Shown piece by piece: positions 1 to 7,517 of a stretch of 17,046 nt of DNA; the stretch's first letter is position 1, and each line of letters opens with the position of its first letter. The notes beneath the pieces were generated by a model, which ran no database searches, was not told the DNA's origin, and saw only the letters and a list, made by a program, of their open reading frames with translations. The stretch is from Gammaproteobacteria bacterium (lineage in GTDB: Bacteria; Pseudomonadota; Gammaproteobacteria; Xanthomonadales; Wenzhouxiangellaceae), in NCBI GenBank assembly GCA_003561495.1, contig PWWM01000082.1:1-17046 (forward strand), given 5' to 3'. A program made the position numbers and the translations under genes.

Positions 1-707
1 AGTTTCGGATCGAGGATGCGAAAGCGCACCAGCACCGGCCGACCGGCCAGGCCGTAGCGGCGGTTGAAACCGCGCACCCCGCCGACCGAGGCATCGATGG
101 CCTCCGCCGGCAAGACCGCATCCAGCAACTCCCCAAGCAGCCCGCGCCGGGTCTGGATGAACTTGGTGTCCACCCCCGGGATATCGAGTTGACGCAGGTA
201 GACACCGGGGCGGGGGTGCTCGCGGAAATAACGCAGAATGGCCAACAAGCGCGGCCACTCGTCGGCGCGCCTCAATGCTTCGAGCGGACGCCGGGCCAGC
301 CAGTCGCGCAAGTCCGGATATTCGGCCAGCAGCAGGTCTGCCAGTTGATCGAAACGGCGCGCCTGGTCCGTCTTGCCGATCAGGCGCAGGGCATCGTCGG
401 CATTGGGCACCATGATGGCCTTCGGCAGGTCGTTGCTCCCGCGGGTGCGGTGATTGATCGTGCGCCACTGAATCTCGTAACCATGGCCGCGTTTGTCGCG
501 TGAATGATCGATCAGCTCACCCACCCACTGGCGCACGGCGTCAAAGCGATCGGTGAGATCACGTGAAGTGGCCTTGCTCAATCGCAGTTTCAGCGGAAAC
601 AGTGACTCGGCCTCGTCCAGCCGATCGGCTAGCAACCGACCTGACTCCCAGTGCTTGCGCAACTGGCCAACCAGATCCTTCGGTCGCGTCCATGACTTGT
701 CATTCAT
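1..707 (-). CDS. jetD: Wadjet protein JetD, N-terminal part (cut by window edge)
   Basis: JetD is the nuclease subunit of Wadjet. In the family it pairs a DUF3322 N-terminal region with a DUF2220 TOPRIM-like domain and cleaves plasmid DNA extruded by the JetABC motor. Only the first 235 codons are visible. They read as DUF3322: the start MNDKSWTRPKDLVGQLRKHW, then W/R-rich segments such as GYEIQWRTINHRTRG and a tail RYGLAGRPVLVRFRILDP leading toward the catalytic domain outside the window. The ATG at 707 is the natural family start but has no close Shine-Dalgarno. An AGGAG at 727-731 instead precedes an ATG at 720 that opens a six-codon frame overlapping the jetD start. Gene order after jetA, jetB and jetC supports the call. 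Unusually, about 330 bp separate it from jetC. Confidence 0.88.
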   Translation of the reverse strand, partial: MNDKSWTRPKDLVGQLRKHWESGRLLADRLDEAESLFPLKLRLSKATSRDLTDRFDAVRQWVGELIDHSRDKRGHGYEIQWRTINHRTRGSNDLPKAIMVPNADDALRLIGKTDQARRFDQLADLLLAEYPDLRDWLARRPLEALRRADEWPRLLAILRYFREHPRPGVYLRQLDIPGVDTKFIQTRRGLLGELLDAVLPAEAIDASVGGVRGFNRRYGLAGRPVLVRFRILDPK

Positions 708-720
708 CCAACCGGTCCAT
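700..720 (-). other. Six-codon mini-ORF overlapping the jetD start
   Basis: On the minus strand an AGGAG (731-727) stands 6 nt before an ATG at 720. That frame encodes MDRLDE and stops with TGA at 702-700, seven bases inside jetD, whose ATG is at 707. The best ribosome binding site therefore serves the mini-ORF, and jetD could be translated by coupling. It may equally be chance. The arrangement is seen in the sequence; a regulatory role is inference. Confidence 0.35.
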
Positions 721-751
721 CCCGCTCTCCTGCCCGACAGGTTACAAGAAA

Positions 752-973
752 TTCCCGGTTCGACGCATTCTGCCGTTTGACCGTGACGCGGCCCGCGCCT
801 ACGCCGACATCGTGGCTGGTCGCCGTCAGTCCGGTCGCCCAATGGCCCCATTCGACGCCCAGATCGCCGCGATTACCCGTTCTCGCGATGCCGGCGTGGT
901 CACACGCAATGAACGCGATTTTTCCGACTGCGGCATCAAAGTGATCAATCCCTGGTCCCTGACCCTGGACTGA
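752..973 (+). pseudogene. 3' remnant of a FitB/VapC-type PIN-domain toxin
   Basis: From about 752 the plus strand encodes a stretch that looks like the last 70 or so residues of a FitB-like VapC ribonuclease. Landmarks are ILPFDRDAARAYADIVAGRR, then GRPMAPFDAQIAAI, TRNERDF and the ending GIKVINPW. This is the C-terminal half of the PIN fold, with the later acidic residues (FDAQIAA; TRN-RDF). The N-terminal half, with the first catalytic Asp (LDTNV-type motif) and Glu, is missing. Upstream codons in the frame are antisense to jetD. No antitoxin is present. It lies on the strand opposite the Wadjet genes, inside the jetC-jetD gap, so it is a dead passenger left by an insertion or rearrangement. 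The family call is fairly secure; the left boundary is approximate. Confidence 0.75.
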
Positions 974-1034
974 CCCCTGACCCCATGAACCTTGAGCCTT
1001 GAGCGTTTCCCGAAAACCGGAAACCGGAAACCGT
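974..1034. repeat. Short 7-bp period repeats downstream of the PIN remnant
   Basis: Between the PIN remnant stop and the jetC stop are two adjacent CCTTGAG units (990-1003) and two CCGGAAA units (1017-1030) followed by a partial third. The 7-bp period and the CCNNGAA-like unit recur at 11095-11192. No coding content is seen here. Confidence 0.6.
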
Positions 1035-4000
1035 CTATGACGTCTTCCGCGCAGCCACCTCCGCGCGATATTCCTCGATAGAAAGATTGCGCAGCATGGA
1101 TCGCATGCCGTCGGGGTTGTGGACGAAACCGACGCTGGCCACGAACGGTTCGATGATGTGGATTTTCTGTAGCGGCGTGACGATCAGCAGTTGCAGGTTG
1201 AGCCGGCCGAACAGTTTGAGTCCGTAGCGCGCCGATTCGTCCGAGCCGCGACCGAAGGCCTCGTCGATGACCACGAAGCGAAACGAGCGTGAGCGCTTCT
1301 CGCCCCATTCCAGGCCGAACTGGTAGGCCAGGCTGGCGGCCAGCACGGTGTAGGCCAGCTTTTCCTTTTGCCCGCCGGACTTGCCGCCGGAATCGGCGTA
1401 GTGCTCGTGTTCGCGGTCATCCTCGCGCCAGCGTTCGGAGGCCGAGAACACGAACCAGTTGCGCACGTCGGTGACCTTGCGCGTCCAGCGCCGGTCGAGC
1501 TCGGCGCTGCCTTCGCGACCGCGAAAACGATCGATGATGTCGCGCACCTGCAAAAATTTTTGCTCGGAGTACTGGGCGTCATCGGAACCGGTGATCGCGC
1601 CCTCGGTACAGGCGCGCAGCTTGTGCTGGAACTCGCGAATGTCGGCATCATGCGCGGTTTCGGCCATCAGGCGGATGTAGCGACCTTTCTCGTAGTCGAT
1701 CTCGTGAAGCGAGCGATTGATGATCTCGATGCGCTCACGGATCTGCTCGCGCTCGCGGTGCAGCAGCGCCTGAAAGGCAGCGATCTCGCGGATGGTGTTC
1801 TCGTTGAGCAGTTCCTTGAAGCGTTTTTCGAAGCGCGGCAGGTCGTCACCTTTGAGGCCGTCGAGCAAGCGCCGGTATTCCTCGGCGGCATCAACGCTGA
1901 CATCAGCCTCGCGTGCTTCCTGCGGCCAGCGGTGATGGAACTGCTGCATGGCCTGGATGATGCGGTCGTTGAGCCGCCGGATGGCCTTGTCCTCGGCATC
2001 GATGCGCGCGGTCAACCAGGCCCGGAATTCGCGCTGTCGGGCATCGATGCCGTTGAGGTTGATCGGCTGGCCTGCCAGTGCTTGTTCGCGCAGTTCGGCC
2101 AGCAGGGCAAACCATTGCTCGCGCTCGGCCTCGGCCAGTTCACCGACCAGTTGTTCGGACTCGTCACGCGCCTCGCGTGCGCTGCGGGCGCGTTCCTCGG
2201 CGGTGGAGAGCTGGGCCTGGCGCTGTTCCAGCTCGGCCTCGGTCTGCTCACTGGCCTGCTCGAGTTCGTCCAGCCGGGCACGCAGGGTCTTCAGTACATC
2301 CGACTCGTCGCGCAGGTCGCGTTCCTCGGCTTCCAGCTCGCTGATGCGGGTGGCCACTTCCCGCCAGTTCAGGTGCTGAAAATCCTCGAACATGTCAAGG
2401 CGGCTGATATCGCCCAGACGGGCAGCCAGGGCCTTCAGCTCCCCGTCCAGCCCGGCGATGCGATCGGCCACGACCTGGATGCGTTTTTCGAGCCGATCGC
2501 GCTGTTCGGCCAGGGCGCGGATCTTGTTCTCGTTGCTCCAGCCCAGCACGAAACGGGTGCGGTCGTCGATGGCGTGGCGGTCGTCCTTTTCATGGCGCAC
2601 GCCGCCGGTCTTGATCTGGCCCGCGCGGGTAATCGCGCGGGTTTCGCGCCGGAAGCGGTCCATGTCGGTGCAGCAGACATGGTCGAAACGGCGGGTCAGT
2701 TCATGCTCCAGCCAGGCGTAATGGGCGCTGTCGGTACGAATCGCGAGTTTGCGGCTGAGCGCTTCGGGACGGGCGCGCTCGGGGCTGGCGCTGCTGACCT
2801 CGCGCACGCGGTAGTAGACCAGCCGGCCCTTCAGGCGGGTGGTATCGACCCAGTCGGCCACCGCCCGGTAGTGCGCGTCGGGTACCAGCAGTGACAGGGC
2901 GAAATTGTGCAGCAGGCGCTCGATGGCCCCTTCCCAGTCGCGCTCCTCGTCTCTTACCTGGATCAGCTCGCCGGCAAAGGGCAGGTCTTCGCTCGCCAGG
3001 TTCAATGCTTCGCAAAGCTTGTCGCGCAGCGCCAGCATGGCCGCCGGCAGGTTGGAGCGGCGTGCCTTGAGCGAGGTCAGTTCGGCATCGATCTCCTCGT
3101 GTTCGCCACGCAGCGCCTTCATGCTCACGAACTGGTCGGTGCGCTCGTTCTGCAGTTCGGCCTGGCGCGATTCGGTCTGCTCGCGCAGCTGGTTCAGAGA
3201 GTCGCGATTGTCGCGAAACACATCGGCATCGCGGGCATCGGGCAGGTCGACGGCCGCGGCCAGTTCGCGGTAGCGCTCGGCCTGGCGGCGACGTTCGGAT
3301 TTCTCGGCCTGGCGGCGCTCGATCTCGGCGCGGACCTGTTCAAGACGATCACCCCCATTGTCGGCGATGGACTGCCGCAGCTCGTCGCGCTGGCGTCGCT
3401 GATCGCCGCGGGTGCGCTTGAGGCCATCGACCCGCTCACTCAGACGTGCTTTTTCGTTATCCAGTTCGGCCAGCCGTTTGTCCAGCAATTCGACCTTGAG
3501 GCTGGCAAACCACGGCGTCAGTGACTCCCGGCATCCCCGCAGCTCGGTGACCTGGCGGCTGCGTTCGGCATGGTCGTCGGCATCGGCGATCATTGGCGTG
3601 AGTGCTTCGATCTGTTCGCGCGCCTTGAGCACGGCCTCGTGGGCGCGGTTGAGATCATCGAAATGCCGGATCAGCTCGTCGATGCGCTGGCGGGTATCGG
3701 CCGCCTGCAACATGTGCTCACGCACGAACTCGGTCAGGTTGCCCACCGACTTCATCGACACGGTCTGGTTGAACAGCTCCAGGGCCTGGTCGCTGGCAAT
3801 GCCCAGCTTGCGTCGCAGGCTGGCGCCATAGGCCGGGAAGGCGGTGTGCAGCTCGACGTGATCGAGGGCGCGCAGTCGCTTGCGCAGTGCCTTGAGGTCG
3901 TTGCCGAAACCGGTGAAGTGTTCCTCGATGGTCAACGGCCGGTCGGCGACGGTGTAGAAGCGTTCGGGCTGGCCGCGGCTGTCGCTGATCCAGAACACCT

Positions 4001-4406
4001 GGGCCAGCGTGACATGGCGGTCGAATCCCTCGTTGTAGAAATGACCGAGGATGACCGAGTAGCTGTTGTGATCGCGTAGTGCGACCGGCCTGGCCGAAAG
4101 CCCGGTTTCACCACGTTCGGACTTGTAGTGGCCGAACACGTAGGAGCGCAGGCTTCTCTCTCGTGCCTCGGCGCCGGCGGCCTTGTTGTAGGTGATGCGC
4201 TGGGCCGGTACCAGAAGCGTAGTGATGGCATCGACCAGGGTGGACTTGCCCGAGCCGATATCGCCGGTGACCAGACAATTGTCGCCATCGGGATTCAGGC
4301 GCCAGATATGGCGATCGAAGGTGCCCCAGTTGAGCAGCTCCACCCGGTGCAGGCGGTAGCCGGCACGGGCATCATCGGTCGCGAAATCCAGTGCCAGCCC
4401 CTCCAT
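1035..4406 (-). CDS. jetC: Wadjet protein JetC, SMC-like ATPase
   Basis: JetC is the SMC/MukB-like motor of Wadjet. With JetA and JetB it forms a loop-extruding complex that detects small circular DNA. The 1123-residue length fits the family. The N-terminal Walker A is GDIGSGKST at about residues 48-56. Long charged coiled coils flank a hinge-like section near residues 470-540 (LPFAGELIQVRDEERDWEGA). The C-terminal head carries the ABC signature SGGKSGGQKEKLA near 1006 and Walker B FRFVVIDEAFGRGSD near 1042, so both ATPase halves look intact. The ATG at 4406 is preferred because AGGAG lies 8 nt upstream. A GTG at 4415, overlapping the jetB stop as GTGA, would add three residues but leaves no room for a ribosome binding site. 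It is transcribed after jetB. Confidence 0.95.
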   Translation of the reverse strand: MEGLALDFATDDARAGYRLHRVELLNWGTFDRHIWRLNPDGDNCLVTGDIGSGKSTLVDAITTLLVPAQRITYNKAAGAEARERSLRSYVFGHYKSERGETGLSARPVALRDHNSYSVILGHFYNEGFDRHVTLAQVFWISDSRGQPERFYTVADRPLTIEEHFTGFGNDLKALRKRLRALDHVELHTAFPAYGASLRRKLGIASDQALELFNQTVSMKSVGNLTEFVREHMLQAADTRQRIDELIRHFDDLNRAHEAVLKAREQIEALTPMIADADDHAERSRQVTELRGCRESLTPWFASLKVELLDKRLAELDNEKARLSERVDGLKRTRGDQRRQRDELRQSIADNGGDRLEQVRAEIERRQAEKSERRRQAERYRELAAAVDLPDARDADVFRDNRDSLNQLREQTESRQAELQNERTDQFVSMKALRGEHEEIDAELTSLKARRSNLPAAMLALRDKLCEALNLASEDLPFAGELIQVRDEERDWEGAIERLLHNFALSLLVPDAHYRAVADWVDTTRLKGRLVYYRVREVSSASPERARPEALSRKLAIRTDSAHYAWLEHELTRRFDHVCCTDMDRFRRETRAITRAGQIKTGGVRHEKDDRHAIDDRTRFVLGWSNENKIRALAEQRDRLEKRIQVVADRIAGLDGELKALAARLGDISRLDMFEDFQHLNWREVATRISELEAEERDLRDESDVLKTLRARLDELEQASEQTEAELEQRQAQLSTAEERARSAREARDESEQLVGELAEAEREQWFALLAELREQALAGQPINLNGIDARQREFRAWLTARIDAEDKAIRRLNDRIIQAMQQFHHRWPQEAREADVSVDAAEEYRRLLDGLKGDDLPRFEKRFKELLNENTIREIAAFQALLHREREQIRERIEIINRSLHEIDYEKGRYIRLMAETAHDADIREFQHKLRACTEGAITGSDDAQYSEQKFLQVRDIIDRFRGREGSAELDRRWTRKVTDVRNWFVFSASERWREDDREHEHYADSGGKSGGQKEKLAYTVLAASLAYQFGLEWGEKRSRSFRFVVIDEAFGRGSDESARYGLKLFGRLNLQLLIVTPLQKIHIIEPFVASVGFVHNPDGMRSMLRNLSIEEYRAEVAARKTS

Positions 4407-4411
4407 GGGAG

Positions 4412-4996
4412 TCACTCCTGTACCGCGTGTTCAGCGTATTCGCCCAGGCGCTGATCGAACTCGGCCAGCCACTGGGCATCGACATAGGCCTTGAGAATGC
4501 GGCGGACCTCGAACTGGTCCTCCTGGCCCCTGAGCTTGCGCAAAAAACCCATCTCCACGGCCCGGTTGATGTCCATGCCGACCCGGTCGGTCAGCTTGGC
4601 TTCGTTGGCCGAGTCGGGCAGGAACAGGCGCACCAGGTCGGCAATCTCCTCGCGCGACATGACCAGGCGGAGTTCGCCGCCGCCCGCGTCATGTTCGGCC
4701 AGTTTCTTGCGCAAAAGCGCCAGCAGCAGACTGACCGGGTAGCTCAACTGCCGGCGGGCCATCAGGCGCGGCAATTCATTCCCGTCGTCTTCGGCCGGGC
4801 GCTGGCGCAGGAAGGCGTAGCCTTCGGATTCGTCGACAATCAATTCCAGGCCGAGCACGGCCACGTAGTCCGCGATCGCGCCCTGGTGGTCGAGCAGTTG
4901 CTGCCATTTATCATGCCCCTGGTCGGCATAGACCACACCCTTGAACAGGGCGATCAGCGGCAGCGACAGGCGGGAATCGACAGCAGGTTCGATCAT
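4412..4996 (-). CDS. jetB: Wadjet protein JetB (DUF4194)
   Basis: JetB is the small kleisin-associated (MukE-like) subunit of Wadjet, and the 194-residue length is normal for DUF4194. The protein opens MIEPAVDSRLSLPLIALFKG. It has the family features ISYPVSLLLALLRKKL-type helices (here LSYPVSLLLALLRKKLAEHD) and a winged-helix tail with a VEMGFLRKL segment near residues 150-160. Its ATG overlaps the jetA stop as ATGA (4993-4996). No clear Shine-Dalgarno is seen, so translational coupling to jetA is likely. Its stop sits just before the jetC start. Identification rests on the family pattern plus its place between a DUF3375 gene and an SMC gene. Confidence 0.93.
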   Translation of the reverse strand: MIEPAVDSRLSLPLIALFKGVVYADQGHDKWQQLLDHQGAIADYVAVLGLELIVDESEGYAFLRQRPAEDDGNELPRLMARRQLSYPVSLLLALLRKKLAEHDAGGGELRLVMSREEIADLVRLFLPDSANEAKLTDRVGMDINRAVEMGFLRKLRGQEDQFEVRRILKAYVDAQWLAEFDQRLGEYAEHAVQE

Positions 4997-6429
4997 CGCG
5001 AGAATACTACCAGAGGCACCCGGGCCTGGCGCTGGCGACCATCAGCCTGTCGCCAGGTCACCGTCTGGATCTTCGTGTCGTCGATCAGTCCGGCGCCGTC
5101 CTCGGCGGCAATGGCCAGATAGGTCACCAGTTCGGCCAGTCCCTGCTCCAGCGGCCGGACCTCCAGCAGCTCGGCCAGGCTGATCTGGTCGCGATCCTGC
5201 AGCGCGCGACGGATCCCGGCTTCCAGCGCCGGGCGGTCGACATGGGCCTGATCGAACAGGGCATCCGTGTCGATGAGTCCGTCGTCGGCCAGGGTAACCT
5301 CGTCGTGAATCTCGGGGCGTAGCGGCGGGCTGAACAGCGGCCGATCCATGACCAGGTTGAGCTCCGGCACGGGCAGGTCCAGTGACATACCCGACTGTCG
5401 TGGTGCGACTTCCCGCACGGCCACGGCCTTGCGCTCCAGGCTGCGGATCAGCTCCATGATGCGGCGGTTTTCCAGCCAGGCCTGGTCGTCGAGAAAACGC
5501 CGCAACTGCTCGGACAGCCGGGCGACGGTGCGCTGGGTGACTTCGCCGGCTTCCAGCCAGTCATAGTGCACGCGCTTGATGCGGTGATCGGGCTTCAAGT
5601 CGATGACCGCTTCGAGCTCGAAGATCTTCTCCAGCAGGCCGCTGAGCTCTTCCTGACGCGCCGGCGACATCAGAAAATCCCAGAAGGCGCGGAAGCTGCG
5701 GCCCTGGTCGGAATCGGCAATGGCATCATGCTCACCGAAAACCTCTTCCAGCACCTCGCCCTTGCCACCCTCGAACCAGGTGATGCGCTCGCGCACCTGG
5801 CGATCAAGCTGACGGAAGTTGTGCTCGACCTGGCGAAAGTCGGCCAGCAGCCCGCGGGCGGTGTCGGCCATCTGCAAGAACCGCTCCTTGAGCCGGGTGT
5901 CGTCCATCAAAGACAGCTCGCCGTCGCGGATGCGCTCGATCTCTTCATCGATGGCATCGCGGCGCGCTTCGAGTTCGGCGATGCGCGCGGCCGGGTCGGT
6001 CTCGGTACCGCGCACAATCTGTTGCAACAGGTCGAACACCGTCATCAGGCGCGACTCGGCACCGACAAACCGCGGCTGTTCCAGCCCGGCCAGCCAGCGG
6101 ACCGCGCCTTCGGCCGCCGGGGTCAGATCGTAATGAGCCTCGTCGCTGTCGGCGGTGTAATAACGCCTCAGCCAGGCGCGCCGGTCATCCGACCAGTCCT
6201 TGAGATAGGCTAGTGCCGCGCGCGGATAAGCCTCCTCGCCGTGCACCTCGCGGATGCCGGCCAGATGGTCCTCCAGCCGACTGACCAGCTCGCCTTCGGC
6301 CATGGCGCGCACGTTGGGCTCGATAAAGCAGCGGTGAAAGAAGCTGACAATCATCGGCGCATGATCGGCCAGCAACAGCCGCCAGCCGCCATGGGCCTCG
6401 CGCAGATTGTTGAGGGTATCGAAATCCAT
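4993..6429 (-). CDS. jetA: Wadjet protein JetA (DUF3375)
   Basis: JetA (DUF3375) is the kleisin-like subunit (MukF-like) that bridges the JetC heads. It has 478 residues, the usual size. The start MDFDTLNNLREAHGGWRLL at 6429 is the typical DUF3375 opening; an in-frame extension to 6639 lies antisense to the divergent Uma2 gene and is rejected. Visible features are an N-terminal winged-helix-like region with FFHRCFIEPN and LEDHLAGIREVHGEEAYPRA, a central helical region with LMDDTRLKERFLQMADTAR, a charged middle, and a C-terminal domain ending LPLVVFSR-like (VPLVVFSR). It is first in the operon, and its stop overlaps the jetB start. DUF3375 as the first gene assigns the system to Wadjet type I. 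Confidence 0.94.
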   Translation of the reverse strand: MDFDTLNNLREAHGGWRLLLADHAPMIVSFFHRCFIEPNVRAMAEGELVSRLEDHLAGIREVHGEEAYPRAALAYLKDWSDDRRAWLRRYYTADSDEAHYDLTPAAEGAVRWLAGLEQPRFVGAESRLMTVFDLLQQIVRGTETDPAARIAELEARRDAIDEEIERIRDGELSLMDDTRLKERFLQMADTARGLLADFRQVEHNFRQLDRQVRERITWFEGGKGEVLEEVFGEHDAIADSDQGRSFRAFWDFLMSPARQEELSGLLEKIFELEAVIDLKPDHRIKRVHYDWLEAGEVTQRTVARLSEQLRRFLDDQAWLENRRIMELIRSLERKAVAVREVAPRQSGMSLDLPVPELNLVMDRPLFSPPLRPEIHDEVTLADDGLIDTDALFDQAHVDRPALEAGIRRALQDRDQISLAELLEVRPLEQGLAELVTYLAIAAEDGAGLIDDTKIQTVTWRQADGRQRQARVPLVVFSR

Positions 6430-6436
6430 CAGATGA

Positions 6437-6496
6437 TTGTATTGTTTGAAGGGGCGGAGCGGGTATGATGAGTCAGGAAAGCCAAGGAGGCGCACG
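6437..6496 (+). promoter_or_regulatory. Candidate promoter and strong RBS for the Uma2 remnant
   Basis: In the 67-bp gap between divergent jetA and the Uma2 gene, TTGTTT (6442-6447) and TATGAT (6464-6469) lie 16 bp apart on the plus strand. A strong AAGGAGG (6484-6490) stands 6 nt before the ATG at 6497 and fixes that start. The -10 matches the consensus at five of six positions, while the -35 is weak. The jetA promoter must lie in the same interval or in the Uma2 5' end; a TACAAT occurs on the minus strand just before jetA but without a good -35. Confidence 0.4.
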
Positions 6497-6913
6497 ATGG
6501 CCAAGCCGCAGCGTTCGGGTCTGAGCGCCCAGGAATACTTGGCCTGGGAAGCCGAGCAGGAAGACAAGCACGAATTCATGGCCGGTGAGATTTTTGCCAT
6601 GGTTGGCGCCAGTACGCACCATGTGATCATTGCCGGCAATATTTTCGCGGCGCTTCGGTCTCATTTGCGAGGTGGTCCTTGCCGCCCCTATATCGCGGAC
6701 ATGAAGTTGCGCGTGGAAAGGGCTGATGCCTGGTTCTATCCCGATGTCATGGTGTGCTGCGACCCCGAAGACTGCTCGTCGACCCCGACGGACAATGTTG
6801 AATCAACCCCCGTCGATCACTCATCATCGCGCTTGGGCTCGAAGTCCAGATCATCCAGGTCGCCGACAACCGCCGTACTGATGTTGGACAGGTGTCCGGC
6901 CACGCGCTTGTAA
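6497..6913 (+). pseudogene. Uma2-family (DUF820) nuclease, C-terminally truncated
   Basis: The first 95 or so residues match the Uma2/DUF820 family of PD-(D/E)XK-fold proteins: LSAQEYLAWEAEQEDKHEF, GEIFAMVGAS, the helix HHVIIAGNIFAAL, RPYIADMKLRV, and the motif WFYPDVMVCC with the first catalytic Asp. Full-length members run about 180-200 residues and continue to an E-X-K in a segment like LIVEVLSPST. Here the homology stops near residue 95 (about position 6780), and the frame then runs antisense into the 3' end of phoU. The catalytic E-X-K is absent, so the product should be inactive. The start is secure because of the AAGGAGG 6 nt upstream. A deletion that joined it to the convergent phoU locus is the simplest explanation. 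Confidence 0.8.
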
Positions 6914-7494
6914 TGGCGTGCCAGCAGCGAGTAGGCCACGGCCTCGTGGATTTCCATCTGGTTTTCGTCGGCGAACAACTCGTCGATGATGCGATCGCAG
7001 CGGCGGCGAATGATGCGCGAACGACCGATCGCCTGCTCGGCCAGGGCGTCATCGGCATTCCGGCAGGCCTTGGAGACCATCGAGAACATCTCGACCGTCT
7101 GGTCGGCGATCTCGTTGAGCGGCTCATGGTATTTATCGATATGAAAGCCCTTGGAATAGGCTCGGCCGACCTCGAAGACGTTCTTGCAGTAGTCACCGAT
7201 GCGTTCGGCATCCTTGGCCACGCTGATCAGCGCCAGGCACACGGCCACATCGTAGCCGGGGTTGACGGTGAGATAGCGCAATACCTTGCGGCGAATGGAT
7301 CGCTGCAGTTCGTTGATCTCCTTGTCGCGCTTGTAGATCGCTTCGTGGACTTCATCGGCGGGAATTTTGCTGTGCAACACATCGTTGGCACGCTGAAACA
7401 TCCACAGGCCATGTTCGAGCATCTGGGTCAGTTGCTTGAAAGCGCGGTCGACCATGGTTTCGGAGGCCAGTGCTTGATAGATTTTCTTGAACAT
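6817..7494 (-). CDS. PhoU-domain protein
   Basis: A 225-residue cytoplasmic helical protein of the PhoU type, which tunes phosphate uptake through the Pi transporter or a two-component sensor. It has two PhoU-like three-helix units, marked by MVDRAFKQLTQMLEHGLWMF and VCLALISVAKDAERIGDYCK. The latter is the characteristic DAERIGD metal-binding motif. The second unit appears as RIIRRRCDRIIDELFADENQ and HYKRVAGHLSNIST. The ATG at 7494 has AAGGAGA 7 nt upstream; an in-frame extension to 7533 lies inside the upstream gene and is rejected. It starts 23 nt after the Na+/Pi cotransporter and very likely shares its transcript. The acidic tail EPKRDDE ends at 6817, where it meets the truncated Uma2 frame convergently. 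Confidence 0.88.
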   Translation of the reverse strand: MFKKIYQALASETMVDRAFKQLTQMLEHGLWMFQRANDVLHSKIPADEVHEAIYKRDKEINELQRSIRRKVLRYLTVNPGYDVAVCLALISVAKDAERIGDYCKNVFEVGRAYSKGFHIDKYHEPLNEIADQTVEMFSMVSKACRNADDALAEQAIGRSRIIRRRCDRIIDELFADENQMEIHEAVAYSLLARHYKRVAGHLSNISTAVVGDLDDLDFEPKRDDE

Positions 7495-7517
7495 GCTTGT
7501 TCTCCTTGCAGGCCGAA

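Noticed and set aside
1368..2894. Long open frame (508 codons) on the plus strand inside jetC
   Set aside because: It is antisense to the clear SMC coding sequence. Leu/Ala/Gly-rich output is typical of the reverse of high-GC, Glu/Arg/Gln-rich coiled-coil codons. No family features.
6430..6639. Upstream extension of jetA by 70 residues
   Set aside because: It would run antisense through the Uma2 start and its RBS, and the normal DUF3375 N-terminus begins at 6429.
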